Part shown: positions 1 to 7,969 of the stretch, piece after piece
How the letters are laid out: each line of letters begins with the position of its first letter
Numbering within the stretch: position 1 is the stretch's first letter
NCBI GenBank assembly: GCA_029975215.1
Contig: JARKPO010000046.1
Span: 184,839 to 248,838, forward strand
Direction: 5' to 3'
Source: Levilinea sp.
GTDB lineage: Bacteria > Chloroflexota > Anaerolineae > Anaerolineales > Anaerolineaceae
Length of the DNA: 64,000 nucleotides
Position numbers and translations under genes: made by a program
The notes under the pieces: model-generated
The model's input: only the letters and a program-made list of their open reading frames with translations
The model's database searches: none
What the model was told of the DNA's origin: nothing

Positions 1-370
1 AGCGCAAAAGCTGCACAGCCTCAGCGTAGATCCGCGCCAATCGTTCTGGGTCAGGCTGCTGCAGGTGATCCTCGTGGGCGGGAATGCCGCTTACCGCGCT
101 CATCAGCAGGAACTTTGTGCCGTCGTGTTCTTCATAATGCAGCACCTCCGGCACGGGCAGCTGGCCCTGCAGCCACAGCAGCAGGTCTTTCTCGTGCCCC
201 ACATCGTAGGAGGTGCCCTGGCAGCGCTGGTCGGAGGTTTTAAGGTACAAAATTTGCTGGCGGCCGGTGAGGGCATAGACGCGGGCAGGGGACTGGCCGT
301 ACGAGTCCTGCGTCCACTGGTACCCGCGCAGAAGCGTGCTCAATTGTTGGGATACTTTCAAGTCGGACAC
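1..370 (-). CDS. Aminoglycoside phosphotransferase (APH(3')-like) family protein, truncated by window edge
   Basis: Reading the minus strand from GTG at 370 gives an open frame running off position 1 (about 123 residues). The translation has the N-lobe of APH/choline-kinase-fold kinases: an LYLKTS segment with the ATP-binding lysine, a GHEKDLLLWLQG helix, LPVPEVLHYEEHDG, and the hinge-like FLLMSAVSG. The catalytic HGD and DxD motifs would lie beyond the window. The family phosphorylates aminoglycosides or other small hydroxyl substrates using ATP; which one applies here cannot be told, and a chromosomal copy in an environmental anaerobe need not confer resistance. The start is uncertain: GTG 370 has only a weak purine stretch upstream, and TTG 361 is in frame. 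It is divergent from archease. Confidence 0.72.
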   Translation of the reverse strand, partial: MSDLKVSQQLSTLLRGYQWTQDSYGQSPARVYALTGRQQILYLKTSDQRCQGTSYDVGHEKDLLLWLQGQLPVPEVLHYEEHDGTKFLLMSAVSGIPAHEDHLQQPDPERLARIYAEAVQLLR

Positions 371-428
371 GGCAGACGGCTCTTTGCGGACGGGATGGGC
401 GCATGATCGCGGAGGGAAACGCACAGCG

Positions 429-434
429 TATAAT
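429..434 (+). promoter_or_regulatory. -10 box (TATAAT) seven bases before the archease ATG
   Basis: A consensus TATAAT sits so that exactly seven bases separate it from ATG 442, placing transcription start at or next to the start codon. No Shine-Dalgarno sequence precedes the ATG, so a leaderless mRNA is inferred. No clear -35 box is seen. The same layout occurs before the genes at 32958 and 39292. Confidence 0.6.
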
Positions 435-441
435 TATACTG

Positions 442-858
442 ATGATCCATGCGAATGATGAAGGCTTTGAAGAGATAACGCATACGGCTGACTTGAGCCT
501 GCACGTGTGGGCGGCAGATCTGGGTGGGCTGCTGCGCGCTGCGGCCCGAGGCCTGTACGCACTGATGGGCGTGCGCTGGGCGGCGGAGCCGCGTCTGCAA
601 GCGGAGCTGGTTCTGCAGGCGGAGGACGCCGAAAGCCTGCTGGTGCAGTTCCTGGCCGAGCTGCTCTACCGCTGTGAGATGGAAGGCGCGGTGTTTGACG
701 ACCTGGCGCTGATTGTGGAGGGCTGCACGCTGCGGGCGGTGCTGGGGGGCAGCCCGGCAACTGCGGTGGGCAGGATGGTCAAGGCGGTGACGTACCACGC
801 CCTGGAGGTACGCCCTACCCCGCGCGGGCTGGAGGCGACCCTGGTTCTGGACGTTTAA
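442..858 (+). CDS. Archease (RtcB RNA ligase activator)
   Basis: The 138-residue product has the archease signature: an N-terminal FEEITHTADLSLHVWA segment with the conserved His-Thr-Ala-Asp, a central helix leading to a DAESLLVQFLAELLY stretch, KAVTYHALEV, and a C-terminal LVLDV ending in the conserved acidic residue. Archease binds metal, accelerates guanylylation of the RtcB RNA ligase and widens its nucleotide use. ATG 442 is chosen over the upstream in-frame ATG 403 because homology begins just after it and a TATAAT box lies seven bases before it. The rtcB gene follows 18 bases downstream on the same strand, the expected operon. Confidence 0.9.
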   Translation: MIHANDEGFEEITHTADLSLHVWAADLGGLLRAAARGLYALMGVRWAAEPRLQAELVLQAEDAESLLVQFLAELLYRCEMEGAVFDDLALIVEGCTLRAVLGGSPATAVGRMVKAVTYHALEVRPTPRGLEATLVLDV

Positions 859-876
859 AGAAAAAAGGAGGCGGTC

Positions 877-2328
877 GTGGTCACAATTCACGATTTGACG
901 CCGGTGAGCGAATTTGAATGGGAAATTCCGGCGGATGCCCGCAAGGGCATGCGCGTGGGGGTGCGCCTGTTTGCCACACGGCGATTGCTGGAGGCTGCCC
1001 TGAAGGATAACGCCGTCCAGCAGGCCGTCAACGCGGCCTCTTTGCCTGGGCTGGCTGGGTCGGTGGTGGTGATGCCCGACATGCATCAAGGCTACGGCTT
1101 CCCCATCGGCGGGGTGGCGGCCACCACCCTGCCGGATGGGGTCATCTCACCGGGGGGGATTGGCTACGACATCAACTGCGGGGTGCGGCTGATGGCTTCG
1201 GAGGTGCCGTTGGAGGCGGCCCAACCCTACCTGGAGCGGCTGGTCACGGCTTTGGATCAGCACTGCCCCAGCGGCGTGGGCACCGCGGGCAGCCTGCGGC
1301 TGAGCGACGCTGATTTGGAAAAGGTGTGCCGTTTGGGGGCGGGTTGGGCGCAGCAGCGCGGCTGGGCCACCGAGATGGACTTGCGGCGCTGTGAGGACAG
1401 CGGCTGTTTGTCGGACGCCGACCCTGCGCCCATCAGCCCGCGGGCGCGTGAACGGGGCCGCGCCCAACTGGGCACGCTGGGAGCGGGCAACCATTTCATC
1501 GAAGTGGGGGTGGTGGAAGATGTGTACGATCTGGAAGCCGCCCAGGCGATGGGGTTGGAGCCGGGCTGTTTGACCCTCATGATTCACTGCGGATCGCGCG
1601 GCTTTGGCCACCAGATCTGCACCGATGCCGTGCAGTCCTTGCAAGGGGCAGTGCGCCGCTACGGCATTTCCATCCCCGACCGCGAACTGGTGTGCGCCCC
1701 GTTGGATTCGCCGGAAGGCCGGGCCTATTTGGGGGCAATGCGTTCAGCGGCGAATTACGCCTTTGCCAACCGCCAAATTCTGACTCACCAGGCGCGGCTG
1801 GCGTTTGAAGCCGCTTTGGCGGGGGTGGTGCGCAATTTTCACCTGCACCTGGTGTACGACGTCACTCACAATATCGCCAAGCTGGAGACGCACACCCTGG
1901 GCGGGCGGGCGCAGCGTGTGTGCGTGCACCGTAAAGGGGCCACGCGCGCCTTTGGCCCCGCCAGCCCGGAGCTGCCGCCGGAATATGCTCACACTGGTCA
2001 GCCGGTTCTGGTCCCCGGCAGCATGGGTACGGGGTCGTGGGTGCTGGCGGGCACGGCGGAGAGCATGACGCGTTCATATGCCTCCAGCTGCCACGGGGCC
2101 GGGCGGGTTTTTAGCCGCAGCCAGGCCAAGCGCGAAATTCGCGGAGAGACTCTGCTGCATGCTCTGGAAAAACAGGGCATTCAGGTGCGGGCCGGCTCAT
2201 TGGGCGGGCTGGCCGAAGAAGCCCCCCAGGCCTATAAGGATGTAGACGAAGTGGTGCGCACGGTTTGCGGCGCCGGCATCGCGCGTAAGGTGGCGCGGCT
2301 GCGGCCTGTGGCGGTGGTCAAGGGCTAG
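877..2328 (+). CDS. rtcB: tRNA-splicing/RNA-repair ligase RtcB
   Basis: This 483-residue protein joins RNA 2',3'-cyclic phosphate or 3'-phosphate ends to 5'-hydroxyl ends using GTP and Mn2+. Visible hallmarks are [13 protein letters not shown], the metal-binding cysteine in DINCGVRL (about residue 101), [29 protein letters not shown], and the guanylate-accepting histidine in SCHGAGR (about residue 406). Length is normal for bacterial RtcB. The GTG start is supported by AGGAGG five bases upstream. It is transcribed with archease. Its TAG stop overlaps the stop codon of the convergent ybaK gene within a CTAG tetranucleotide, leaving no room for an intergenic terminator. Confidence 0.95.
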   Translation: MVTIHDLTPVSEFEWEIPADARKGMRVGVRLFATRRLLEAALKDNAVQQAVNAASLPGLAGSVVVMPDMHQGYGFPIGGVAATTLPDGVISPGGIGYDINCGVRLMASEVPLEAAQPYLERLVTALDQHCPSGVGTAGSLRLSDADLEKVCRLGAGWAQQRGWATEMDLRRCEDSGCLSDADPAPISPRARERGRAQLGTLGAGNHFIEVGVVEDVYDLEAAQAMGLEPGCLTLMIHCGSRGFGHQICTDAVQSLQGAVRRYGISIPDRELVCAPLDSPEGRAYLGAMRSAANYAFANRQILTHQARLAFEAALAGVVRNFHLHLVYDVTHNIAKLETHTLGGRAQRVCVHRKGATRAFGPASPELPPEYAHTGQPVLVPGSMGTGSWVLAGTAESMTRSYASSCHGAGRVFSRSQAKREIRGETLLHALEKQGIQVRAGSLGGLAEEAPQAYKDVDEVVRTVCGAGIARKVARLRPVAVVKG

Positions 2329-2810
2329 TCTGCGGGGGGGCGGGTGCTGATGGGGGCCAGGCGGGCGCGGGTCAGGCTGACCAGGGCGTCTACCGGCAGA
2401 CGCAGATTCAGCCCGCGCTGCCCGCCGGAGATGTGAATCTGGCCGTGAGTCTGGGCGGATTCGTCCAACAGCACCGTGAAGCCTTTTTGGAGCAGGGCCA
2501 GGGGGGAGATGCCGCCTGCCTGCAGGCCGGTGATTTGCTCTGCCTCACGCTGGGTGGGGATGTGCACCTTCTTTTCGCCCACCAGGGCGGCGATGGCTTT
2601 CAGATCGACTTCAGCATCCCCAGGGATCACCGCCAGGATGGGCTTGGCGGGTTTGGCCCGTACCACCACAATAGTTTTAAAGACGATCTGCGGGGGAACA
2701 CCCAGCAGAGCAGCGGTTTCCAGCGCACCGATCTTTTCGGGGGGCAATTCAAAGGCGGTGTAGACGATCTTGCGGCTGTCCAGCAGGCGGGTGACGTTAT
2801 TGGTGATCAT
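2325..2810 (-). CDS. ybaK: Cys-tRNA(Pro)/aminoacyl-tRNA deacylase, YbaK/EbsC family
   Basis: The 161-residue product matches the YbaK editing-domain fold: VFKTIVV with the conserved lysine near residue 45, [16 protein letters not shown], the [12 protein letters not shown] loop and FTVLLDES. Family members hydrolyse mischarged Cys-tRNA(Pro) or similar aminoacyl-tRNAs in the cytoplasm. ATG 2810 was chosen because it overlaps the stop of the upstream PHP gene (ATGA) and has a GAGGG element just before it; a longer in-frame extension is unrelated to the family. It is translationally coupled to the PHP gene and converges on rtcB with overlapping stop codons. Confidence 0.88.
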   Translation of the reverse strand: MITNNVTRLLDSRKIVYTAFELPPEKIGALETAALLGVPPQIVFKTIVVVRAKPAKPILAVIPGDAEVDLKAIAALVGEKKVHIPTQREAEQITGLQAGGISPLALLQKGFTVLLDESAQTHGQIHISGGQRGLNLRLPVDALVSLTRARLAPISTRPPAD

Positions 2811-3895
2811 GAAACCCTCGCGCGGGGGTGCGGGGCGCGCACGTAGATGGGGTTGCTGAAGATCCAGCCGCGGCGTTTGCCCAGATACTCCAGATAGGCT
2901 TCCACGCGGTAGGCCCCCGGCTGGCTGGCGATGAAGGAGCAAATCTCCTGCCCCCGCCAGGCTTTGACGGGTTTGCCGTTGCACAGCAGGCGGCAGTAGG
3001 CAGGGGCGGGCAGGCGAATTTGGAAGGTGATGCTGTTTTGCAGGGGGATTTCTTCGCCCAATGTGGCGACTGCGTTAAGCCCCTGGGCGGTGAAGCGGAA
3101 GCCGTGAGTGGGGTGGGGCAGGTCGTAGCCGATGAAGGAACGCCCAGCGCGCAGGGCGTCGTAGATCATGCGCCGGTCTTCGAGCAAATTTTCGCCCAGG
3201 GGGCGGGGGGTGAGCAGGTGGTTGTTGATGGCGCGGAAGTGGAACTCGTAGGGATAGATGACGCGGTGCAGGGGGCCCATGTGCATGTGCAGGGCATGCG
3301 CGTCCGAGCCGCCCACGGCGGTCAGCCGACGGCCCTGGCTGAGGAGTTCATCATATTTGGCCAGGGTCTGGGGCAGGGGGGCATGGGCCAGATATTGGGG
3401 GAACAGGGCATAAAAGACGGCTTGCAGACGCGAATGCGCCACGCTTTTCAGCTCGCTCAGTCCATTCCACAGCTCAAAACCGGTGTAGCCTTCCACATCC
3501 CAGGCCACCCAAGAGATATCATCCTCGCCAAACATCGGCATGTCTGGATCCCAGGGGTGGGCGATGAACGACAGCCCCCCGGCTTGCTCCACCTGGCGGA
3601 CCAGATTTTGAGGGTCAGGAGCAAAGGTGGTCATCTCGCGGTTGGCGCCAAACACTAGCAGGTGGTTCTTTTGGGGCTGGCGAGTGCGGTCGTGAACTTC
3701 TTCCCCCACGATGAGCAGCATACGCCGGCCGTTGGCCGAGCGGTAGCCGTCCATGCCGTTGACCCAAACATTGTGATCGGTGACGATGACGGCGTCAATG
3801 CCGGCGCGCAAGGCTGCCTGGGCAATATCCTCATGGCTGCCGGAGCCGTCGGAATAGGTGGTGTGCATGTGGAGGTTGAGGGTGAGTTCGTGCAT
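2807..3895 (-). CDS. PHP-domain metal-dependent phosphoesterase
   Basis: The 362-residue protein begins with a PHP motif, LNLHMHTTYSDGSG, followed by VTDHNVW, a GEEVH segment, HPWDPD and GGSDAHALH near residue 200, which together supply the multi-metal histidines and aspartates of the PHP superfamily. The C-terminal ~90 residues form a beta-rich segment not typical of the catalytic core (CRLLCNGKPVKAW, GAYRVEAYLEYLGKRRGWIFSNPIYV), resembling the accessory domain of TrpH/YciV-like or 'PHP-associated' proteins. The substrate is unknown; relatives hydrolyse histidinol phosphate, nucleotide 3',5'-bisphosphates or oligonucleotides. It is divergent from secG and coupled by ATGA to ybaK. Confidence 0.82.
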   Translation of the reverse strand: MHELTLNLHMHTTYSDGSGSHEDIAQAALRAGIDAVIVTDHNVWVNGMDGYRSANGRRMLLIVGEEVHDRTRQPQKNHLLVFGANREMTTFAPDPQNLVRQVEQAGGLSFIAHPWDPDMPMFGEDDISWVAWDVEGYTGFELWNGLSELKSVAHSRLQAVFYALFPQYLAHAPLPQTLAKYDELLSQGRRLTAVGGSDAHALHMHMGPLHRVIYPYEFHFRAINNHLLTPRPLGENLLEDRRMIYDALRAGRSFIGYDLPHPTHGFRFTAQGLNAVATLGEEIPLQNSITFQIRLPAPAYCRLLCNGKPVKAWRGQEICSFIASQPGAYRVEAYLEYLGKRRGWIFSNPIYVRAPHPRARVS

Positions 3896-3901
3896 ACGCG
3901 G

Positions 3902-3931
3902 TTGACGATTCCCATAGAAAGACGGTATAAT
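3902..3931 (+). promoter_or_regulatory. secG promoter (TTGACG-18-TATAAT)
   Basis: TTGACG at 3902-3907 and TATAAT at 3926-3931 are separated by 18 bases. The predicted start is near 3938, giving a leader of about 27 bases that includes AGGAGG at 3953-3958. The -35 box begins seven bases from the start codon of the divergent PHP gene. Confidence 0.75.
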
Positions 3932-3964
3932 CAGCCCTGCGGTTTGAACCTCAGGAGGCTATCT

Positions 3965-4195
3965 GTGAATATTTCGGGATACTTTGATGTCGCATTGATT
4001 ATAACGTCAATCGCCCTGATCGTCAGCGTGATCTTGCAGAACAAGGGTGTGGGTCTGGGTTCGTTGGCGGGCGGCGATTCGGGCACCGTGTTCACGGCCC
4101 GGCGCGGGATTGAAAAGACGCTCTTCTACATCACCATTGGCTTGAGCGCGCTGTTCTTCATTCTGACGCTGGTCACGGTGATCCTCAGTAAATAA
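3965..4195 (+). CDS. secG: Preprotein translocase subunit SecG
   Basis: This 76-residue membrane protein has two hydrophobic segments (about residues 8-25 and 50-74) joined by a short loop carrying QNKGVGLGSLAGGDSG, the signature of SecG. SecG is the small accessory subunit of the SecYEG channel. The GTG start at 3965 is supported by AGGAGG six bases upstream and by a strong promoter. An in-frame upstream extension lies within the divergent PHP gene and is discarded. The solute-binding protein gene follows after 84 bases. Confidence 0.88.
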   Translation: MNISGYFDVALIITSIALIVSVILQNKGVGLGSLAGGDSGTVFTARRGIEKTLFYITIGLSALFFILTLVTVILSK

Positions 4196-4233
4196 CTTGA
4201 TTGTCCGATTGAATCACACAGGGAGACTCGACG

Positions 4234-4265
4234 AGGGCTTCTCACCCGCAGGGGGGACAGCCCTC
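4234..4265 (+). terminator. Hairpin between secG and the solute-binding protein gene
   Basis: GAGGGCT (4234-4240) and AGCCCTC (4259-4265) form a 7-bp stem; CCC and GGG inside the loop can extend it. Only a short T-run follows (TTT). It may be a weak terminator or attenuator that separates secG from the next gene. Confidence 0.4.
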
Positions 4266-4279
4266 TTTCGTATTCCGCT

Positions 4280-5947
4280 ATGAAAAAGCTACGCTGGCAA
4301 CTGATCATCATATTCCTGACCGGCCTGCTGGTCGGTATTTTGCTGTTGGCAGACCAGCCCGGCGGCCCAGTCACCAGTCTGACCCCGCAGCCTGCCCGCG
4401 GCGGTGTGTATACTGAGGCGTTGATTGGTTCGCTGCAGCGTCTGAACCCGGTGTTGGATTACGCCAATCCGGTGGACCGCGAGGTGAACCGGCTGATCTT
4501 CAGCGGGTTGGTGCGCTTTGATGCGCGCGGCGTGCCTGTGCCGGACCTGGCAGAGACCTATGGGATTGCTAAAGACGGCACGGTGTACAATTTCGCCCTT
4601 AAGCCGAACTTGCGCTGGCACGACGGCGAGCCGGTCACCGCGGATGATGTGGTTTTCACCATTGATCTGATCCGCACGGGCGGCGAATGGGTTCCGGAGG
4701 ATATCCGCAGCTTCTGGGAAGAGATTGATGTCATTGTGCTCAGCGACACGGATTTGCAGTTCCGTCTGCCGGAGCCGTTTGCGCCCTTCCTGGACTACCT
4801 GGCCTTTGGCATTTTGCCACAGCACATTTTGGGCGGCAAAACGCTGGAGCAGGTGGTCAACGACCCCTTCAATTTGCAGCCCGTCGGCACTGGCCCCTAC
4901 CGCTTTGACCAGCTGGTGGTGGAGGACGGCAAGATCACCGGGGTGATGCTGAAGGCCAACGAACTGTATTATCAACAGCCCCCCTTCATTGAGCAGTTCA
5001 TCTTCCGCTACTACCCCGATTCTGCAGCGGCCTTGCAGGCCTACCGCAATGAGGTGGTGCAGGGAATCGGCTACGTCTCGCCGGATGTGCTGCCGCAGGT
5101 GTTGGCCGAGCCGGATTTGGCGGTGTATTCCGGCCGCCAGCCGCAGCTTTCGATGGTGCTGTTTAACCTCAAAGACCCGGAAGTGGGCTTTTTTGAGGAT
5201 AAAGAAGTGCGCCAGGCTCTGCTGAAGGGCACCAACCGCCAGTGGATTGTGGACCGCCTGTTAGGCTCACAGGCCATTGTGGCCGACGGGCCGATCATGC
5301 CGGGCACCTGGGCATATTACGATAACCTGCCGCGCGTTGCTTTTGATTTGGAGGCGGCGCGCGCCCAGCTGAAACGGGCCGGGTATGTGGAACCGGCAGA
5401 AGGCGACCCCATCCGCCAGAAAGACGGTCGCGCGCTCAGCTTCACTTTACTGTACCCCGACACCCAACTGCACCGCCAGATCGCCGAAGTGATTCAGAAG
5501 AACTGGAGCGATTTGCAGGTGGAGGTGAAGTTGGAGGCCGTGCCTTACGATACATTGGTGAATGAACGCCTGGCCAACCGTGAATTTCAGGCGGCGCTGG
5601 TGGATTTGAACCTGACCCGCTCGCCCGACCCCGACCCCTATCCCTTTTGGGATCAGGCACAGGCCACTGGCGGGCAGAATTATTCCCAGTGGGATAACCG
5701 CAATGCCAGTGAATACCTGGAACAGGCGCGCGTGACCGCCGATTTGGGCGAGCGCGCCCGTCTGTACCGCAATTTTCAGGTGGTATTCAGCGATGAAACC
5801 CCTGCGCTGACCCTGTACTACCCGGTGTACACCTACGCGGTGGACCGCGGGGTGCAGGGGGTGCAGATGGGGCCGCTGTTTGACAGCAGCGACCGCTTTG
5901 CCACCGCCGCACAGTGGTTCATGCAGGCTACGGTGGGCGGGCAATAA
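4280..5947 (+). CDS. ABC transporter substrate-binding protein, family 5 (oligopeptide/dipeptide/nickel type)
   Basis: The 555-residue protein has an N-terminal hydrophobic segment (residues 7-24) and then the family-5 fold: PVDREVNRLIFSGLVRFD, LRWHDGEPVTADDVVFTID, the GTGPYRF motif, and a C-terminal YYPVYTYAVDRGVQG region. Family-5 proteins bind peptides, nickel, opines or sugars outside the membrane. There is no lipobox cysteine, so it is probably held by an uncleaved membrane anchor or released by signal peptidase I. No permease or ATPase genes are adjacent, so its transporter partners must be elsewhere, or the protein acts as a sensor or chaperone. Downstream are an unknown gene and pduO on the same strand. 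Confidence 0.85.
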   Translation: MKKLRWQLIIIFLTGLLVGILLLADQPGGPVTSLTPQPARGGVYTEALIGSLQRLNPVLDYANPVDREVNRLIFSGLVRFDARGVPVPDLAETYGIAKDGTVYNFALKPNLRWHDGEPVTADDVVFTIDLIRTGGEWVPEDIRSFWEEIDVIVLSDTDLQFRLPEPFAPFLDYLAFGILPQHILGGKTLEQVVNDPFNLQPVGTGPYRFDQLVVEDGKITGVMLKANELYYQQPPFIEQFIFRYYPDSAAALQAYRNEVVQGIGYVSPDVLPQVLAEPDLAVYSGRQPQLSMVLFNLKDPEVGFFEDKEVRQALLKGTNRQWIVDRLLGSQAIVADGPIMPGTWAYYDNLPRVAFDLEAARAQLKRAGYVEPAEGDPIRQKDGRALSFTLLYPDTQLHRQIAEVIQKNWSDLQVEVKLEAVPYDTLVNERLANREFQAALVDLNLTRSPDPDPYPFWDQAQATGGQNYSQWDNRNASEYLEQARVTADLGERARLYRNFQVVFSDETPALTLYYPVYTYAVDRGVQGVQMGPLFDSSDRFATAAQWFMQATVGGQ

Positions 5948-5981
5948 TCCGCAGCGGGTGAGATGAGAGGGGAGGGGATGC

Positions 5982-6572
5982 ATGGCGGCATGGTGGGATC
6001 AAGACTTGCTCATGGTGCGCGCGGCGGCGTATGAGCTGAAAGAGTACTTGCTCGGGCGCACCTTGTATTGGCCGCTGTACGGCGCAAAAGCTCCCGACGG
6101 CCTCCCCAGCCGCATCCAACGGCTGACCCCCGGCACGCTGCTGTTTAGTCAGCGGCGGTTGTTGGCAGCCCCCCTGCCAGCTGCGGAACAGGCCCAGGCA
6201 GCCGCCTGGAACGAGATGGTGGCTGCCACGCGCGAGGCCTGGAAAAGCCATTGGGTGCAGAAATCCACCCAGGAATTTGCAGCCCGCTTACGGCTGTGGC
6301 AGGCGGAGCTGCAAGAATTGTTAGCCGAACCGCCGCGTTCGCCCAAGGCTTATGCCTTCGCGGCCCAATGGCGCTGTTTGCTGGGCCTGCTGGCCGAGGA
6401 AATCCCTACGGATACGCCCAACCGGACGGTGCTGGCGGGGTTGGATCACCGACTGCGGTCGGCTGGCCAGCCCGGCGACTTTGTTTGGGATGCAGCCTTG
6501 CAGCCAGCCTTTGACCCGCAGCGCTTTTGGTATCTCTATTTTCAAATGCATCAGGCGGCAAAACCCTCATGA
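5982..6572 (+). CDS. Conserved hypothetical protein (function unknown)
   Basis: I do not recognise this 196-residue soluble protein. It is rich in Trp, Gln, Ala and Leu, with predicted helical stretches (AAWWDQDLLMVRAAAYELKE, FAARLRLWQAELQELL, AYAFAAQWRCLLGLLAEE). It has no signal peptide and no recognised catalytic motif. A purine-rich GGAGGGGATG element precedes ATG 5982. Its stop overlaps the pduO start by ATGA, so the two are translationally coupled. This arrangement suggests a role related to the neighbouring binding protein or to PduO, but nothing in the sequence shows it. Confidence 0.7.
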   Translation: MAAWWDQDLLMVRAAAYELKEYLLGRTLYWPLYGAKAPDGLPSRIQRLTPGTLLFSQRRLLAAPLPAAEQAQAAAWNEMVAATREAWKSHWVQKSTQEFAARLRLWQAELQELLAEPPRSPKAYAFAAQWRCLLGLLAEEIPTDTPNRTVLAGLDHRLRSAGQPGDFVWDAALQPAFDPQRFWYLYFQMHQAAKPS

Positions 6573-7117
6573 CCAGTTTTTACACACGCAAAGGCGATGA
6601 CGGCACCACGGGCGTTTTGGGCCCGGGACGGGTTTCGAAAACGGATGCGCGCATGGAAGCCCTGGGCAGCGTGGACGAGGCTTCGGCGGCCCTGGGGCTG
6701 GTGCGCAGCTTTGCCCTGGGGCAGGATACCGCCGAGCTGGTGGTGCAGGCGCAGCGCGACCTGTACGGGCTGATGGGCGAGGTGGCCGCCACCCCCGAAA
6801 ATGCCGAAACCTTCCGGGTCATTACCCCCCAGCGGGTGGCCTGGCTGGAGGCGCAAGTGGATGCGCTCAGCGCGCAGGTGAACCTGCCGCGTGAATTTAT
6901 CGTGCCGGGGGATACGCGCCCCGGGGCTTTTTTGGCTTTGGCGCGCACCATTGTGCGCCGGGCCGAGCGGCGCGTGGCGGTGCTGGTGGAAGCCGGAGAG
7001 GTGCAAAACCCCGAACTGCTGCGCTATTTGAACCGTTTGTCTTCATTATGCTTTGTGTTGGAGCTGTACGAATCTCAGGCGGCGGGCCGCGCTGGACCGA
7101 CGCTGGCCAAAGATTAA
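6569..7117 (+). CDS. pduO: ATP:cob(I)alamin adenosyltransferase, PduO type
   Basis: The 182-residue product carries the PduO-family N-terminal ATP-binding motif TRKGDDGTTG, the VDEASAALG segment, the catalytic RRAERR motif and the C-terminal NRLSSLCFVLELYE motif. It transfers the 5'-deoxyadenosyl group of ATP to cob(I)alamin, making adenosylcobalamin. The start at 6569 overlaps the stop of the preceding gene (ATGA). The window encodes one clear consumer of this cofactor, the ethanolamine ammonia-lyase EutBC at 16.6-18.9 kb, so a functional link is plausible although the genes are about 9 kb apart. Confidence 0.92.
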   Translation: MTSFYTRKGDDGTTGVLGPGRVSKTDARMEALGSVDEASAALGLVRSFALGQDTAELVVQAQRDLYGLMGEVAATPENAETFRVITPQRVAWLEAQVDALSAQVNLPREFIVPGDTRPGAFLALARTIVRRAERRVAVLVEAGEVQNPELLRYLNRLSSLCFVLELYESQAAGRAGPTLAKD

Positions 7118-7124
7118 GGATAGT

Positions 7125-7853
7125 ATGACGGGTACTTTATTAAATACGGCTGCGGTGGTGGTGGGGGGCGTTTTGGGCACAGTGTTGGGCGACCGGCTTC
7201 CTGTGCGTTTTCGGCAAACGGTGATCTCGGGTTTGGGCCTTTTTACGCTGTTATACGGCGTGCAGATGTTCCTGAAAACACAAAATTCAATGTTGGTGCT
7301 CGCCAGTGTGCTGGTAGGGGCGGTGTTGGGCGAATGGTGGCAGATTGAAAAGGGGCTGGAATGGATCGGCAAGGCCCTGGAGCGGCGCTTTATGCCCGCT
7401 GAAGATGCCTCCGGCGCCCCGTCGGGACAATCGCGCTTCCTGCGCGGGTTCATGACCGCCTCGCTGGTCTTCTGCGTGGGGCCGGTGGCCATTTTAGGCT
7501 CGATTCAAGACGGCCTGACCGGCGATATCAGCCTGCTGGCGATTAAATCGGCCCTAGACCTGGTGATGGCGCTGGCTTTTTCGGCCTCGTTGGGGGTGGG
7601 CGTGGCGTTCTCTGCGCTGATCATCCTGGCCTATCAGGGCGGGTTAAGCCTGCTGGCAGCCCAGGCCCAAACGCTGGTGACGGCGCCGATGATGACCGAG
7701 ATGACGGCAGTGGGGGGTGTGCTGTTGGTGGCGGTGGCGGTGAGCGGGATTTTGGAACTGCGGCCGGTGCGCACGGGAAATATGCTGCCCGCGCTGATTG
7801 TGGCTCCGCTGGCTGTGGCAGTGATGGCGCTGTTGGGGGTGACGCTGCCTTAA
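7125..7853 (+). CDS. DUF554 family membrane protein
   Basis: The 242-residue integral membrane protein has at least six hydrophobic segments and the DUF554 hallmarks MTGTLLNTAAVVVGGVLGTVLGDRLP at the start, LVGAVLGEWWQIEKGLE, and FCVGPVAILGSIQDGLTGD in the middle. The family is widespread; function is unknown, with transport suspected. ATG 7125 is chosen because TAAGGA lies six bases upstream and family homology starts there; the longer frame runs into pduO. It follows pduO by seven bases and is probably co-transcribed. Confidence 0.85.
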   Translation: MTGTLLNTAAVVVGGVLGTVLGDRLPVRFRQTVISGLGLFTLLYGVQMFLKTQNSMLVLASVLVGAVLGEWWQIEKGLEWIGKALERRFMPAEDASGAPSGQSRFLRGFMTASLVFCVGPVAILGSIQDGLTGDISLLAIKSALDLVMALAFSASLGVGVAFSALIILAYQGGLSLLAAQAQTLVTAPMMTEMTAVGGVLLVAVAVSGILELRPVRTGNMLPALIVAPLAVAVMALLGVTLP

Positions 7854-7893
7854 GCTGGCAAAATTGCCGGGAACAATCCGGCCAGGGTCATGA

Positions 7894-7899
7894 TATAAT
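7894..7899 (+). promoter_or_regulatory. Candidate -10 box (TATAAT) for nifJ
   Basis: A consensus TATAAT lies 70 bases before the nifJ start. No good -35 is seen at the right distance. The leader contains an AT-rich, partly palindromic patch (7903-7921) and a GGAGGA ribosome site at 7961-7966. Confidence 0.45.
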
Positions 7900-7969
7900 G
7901 GATGTATCGTATACCATATATCTTTGACCTGGCCGGACTTTTTTACTCCCCTTTCTCCCCGGAGGATCC

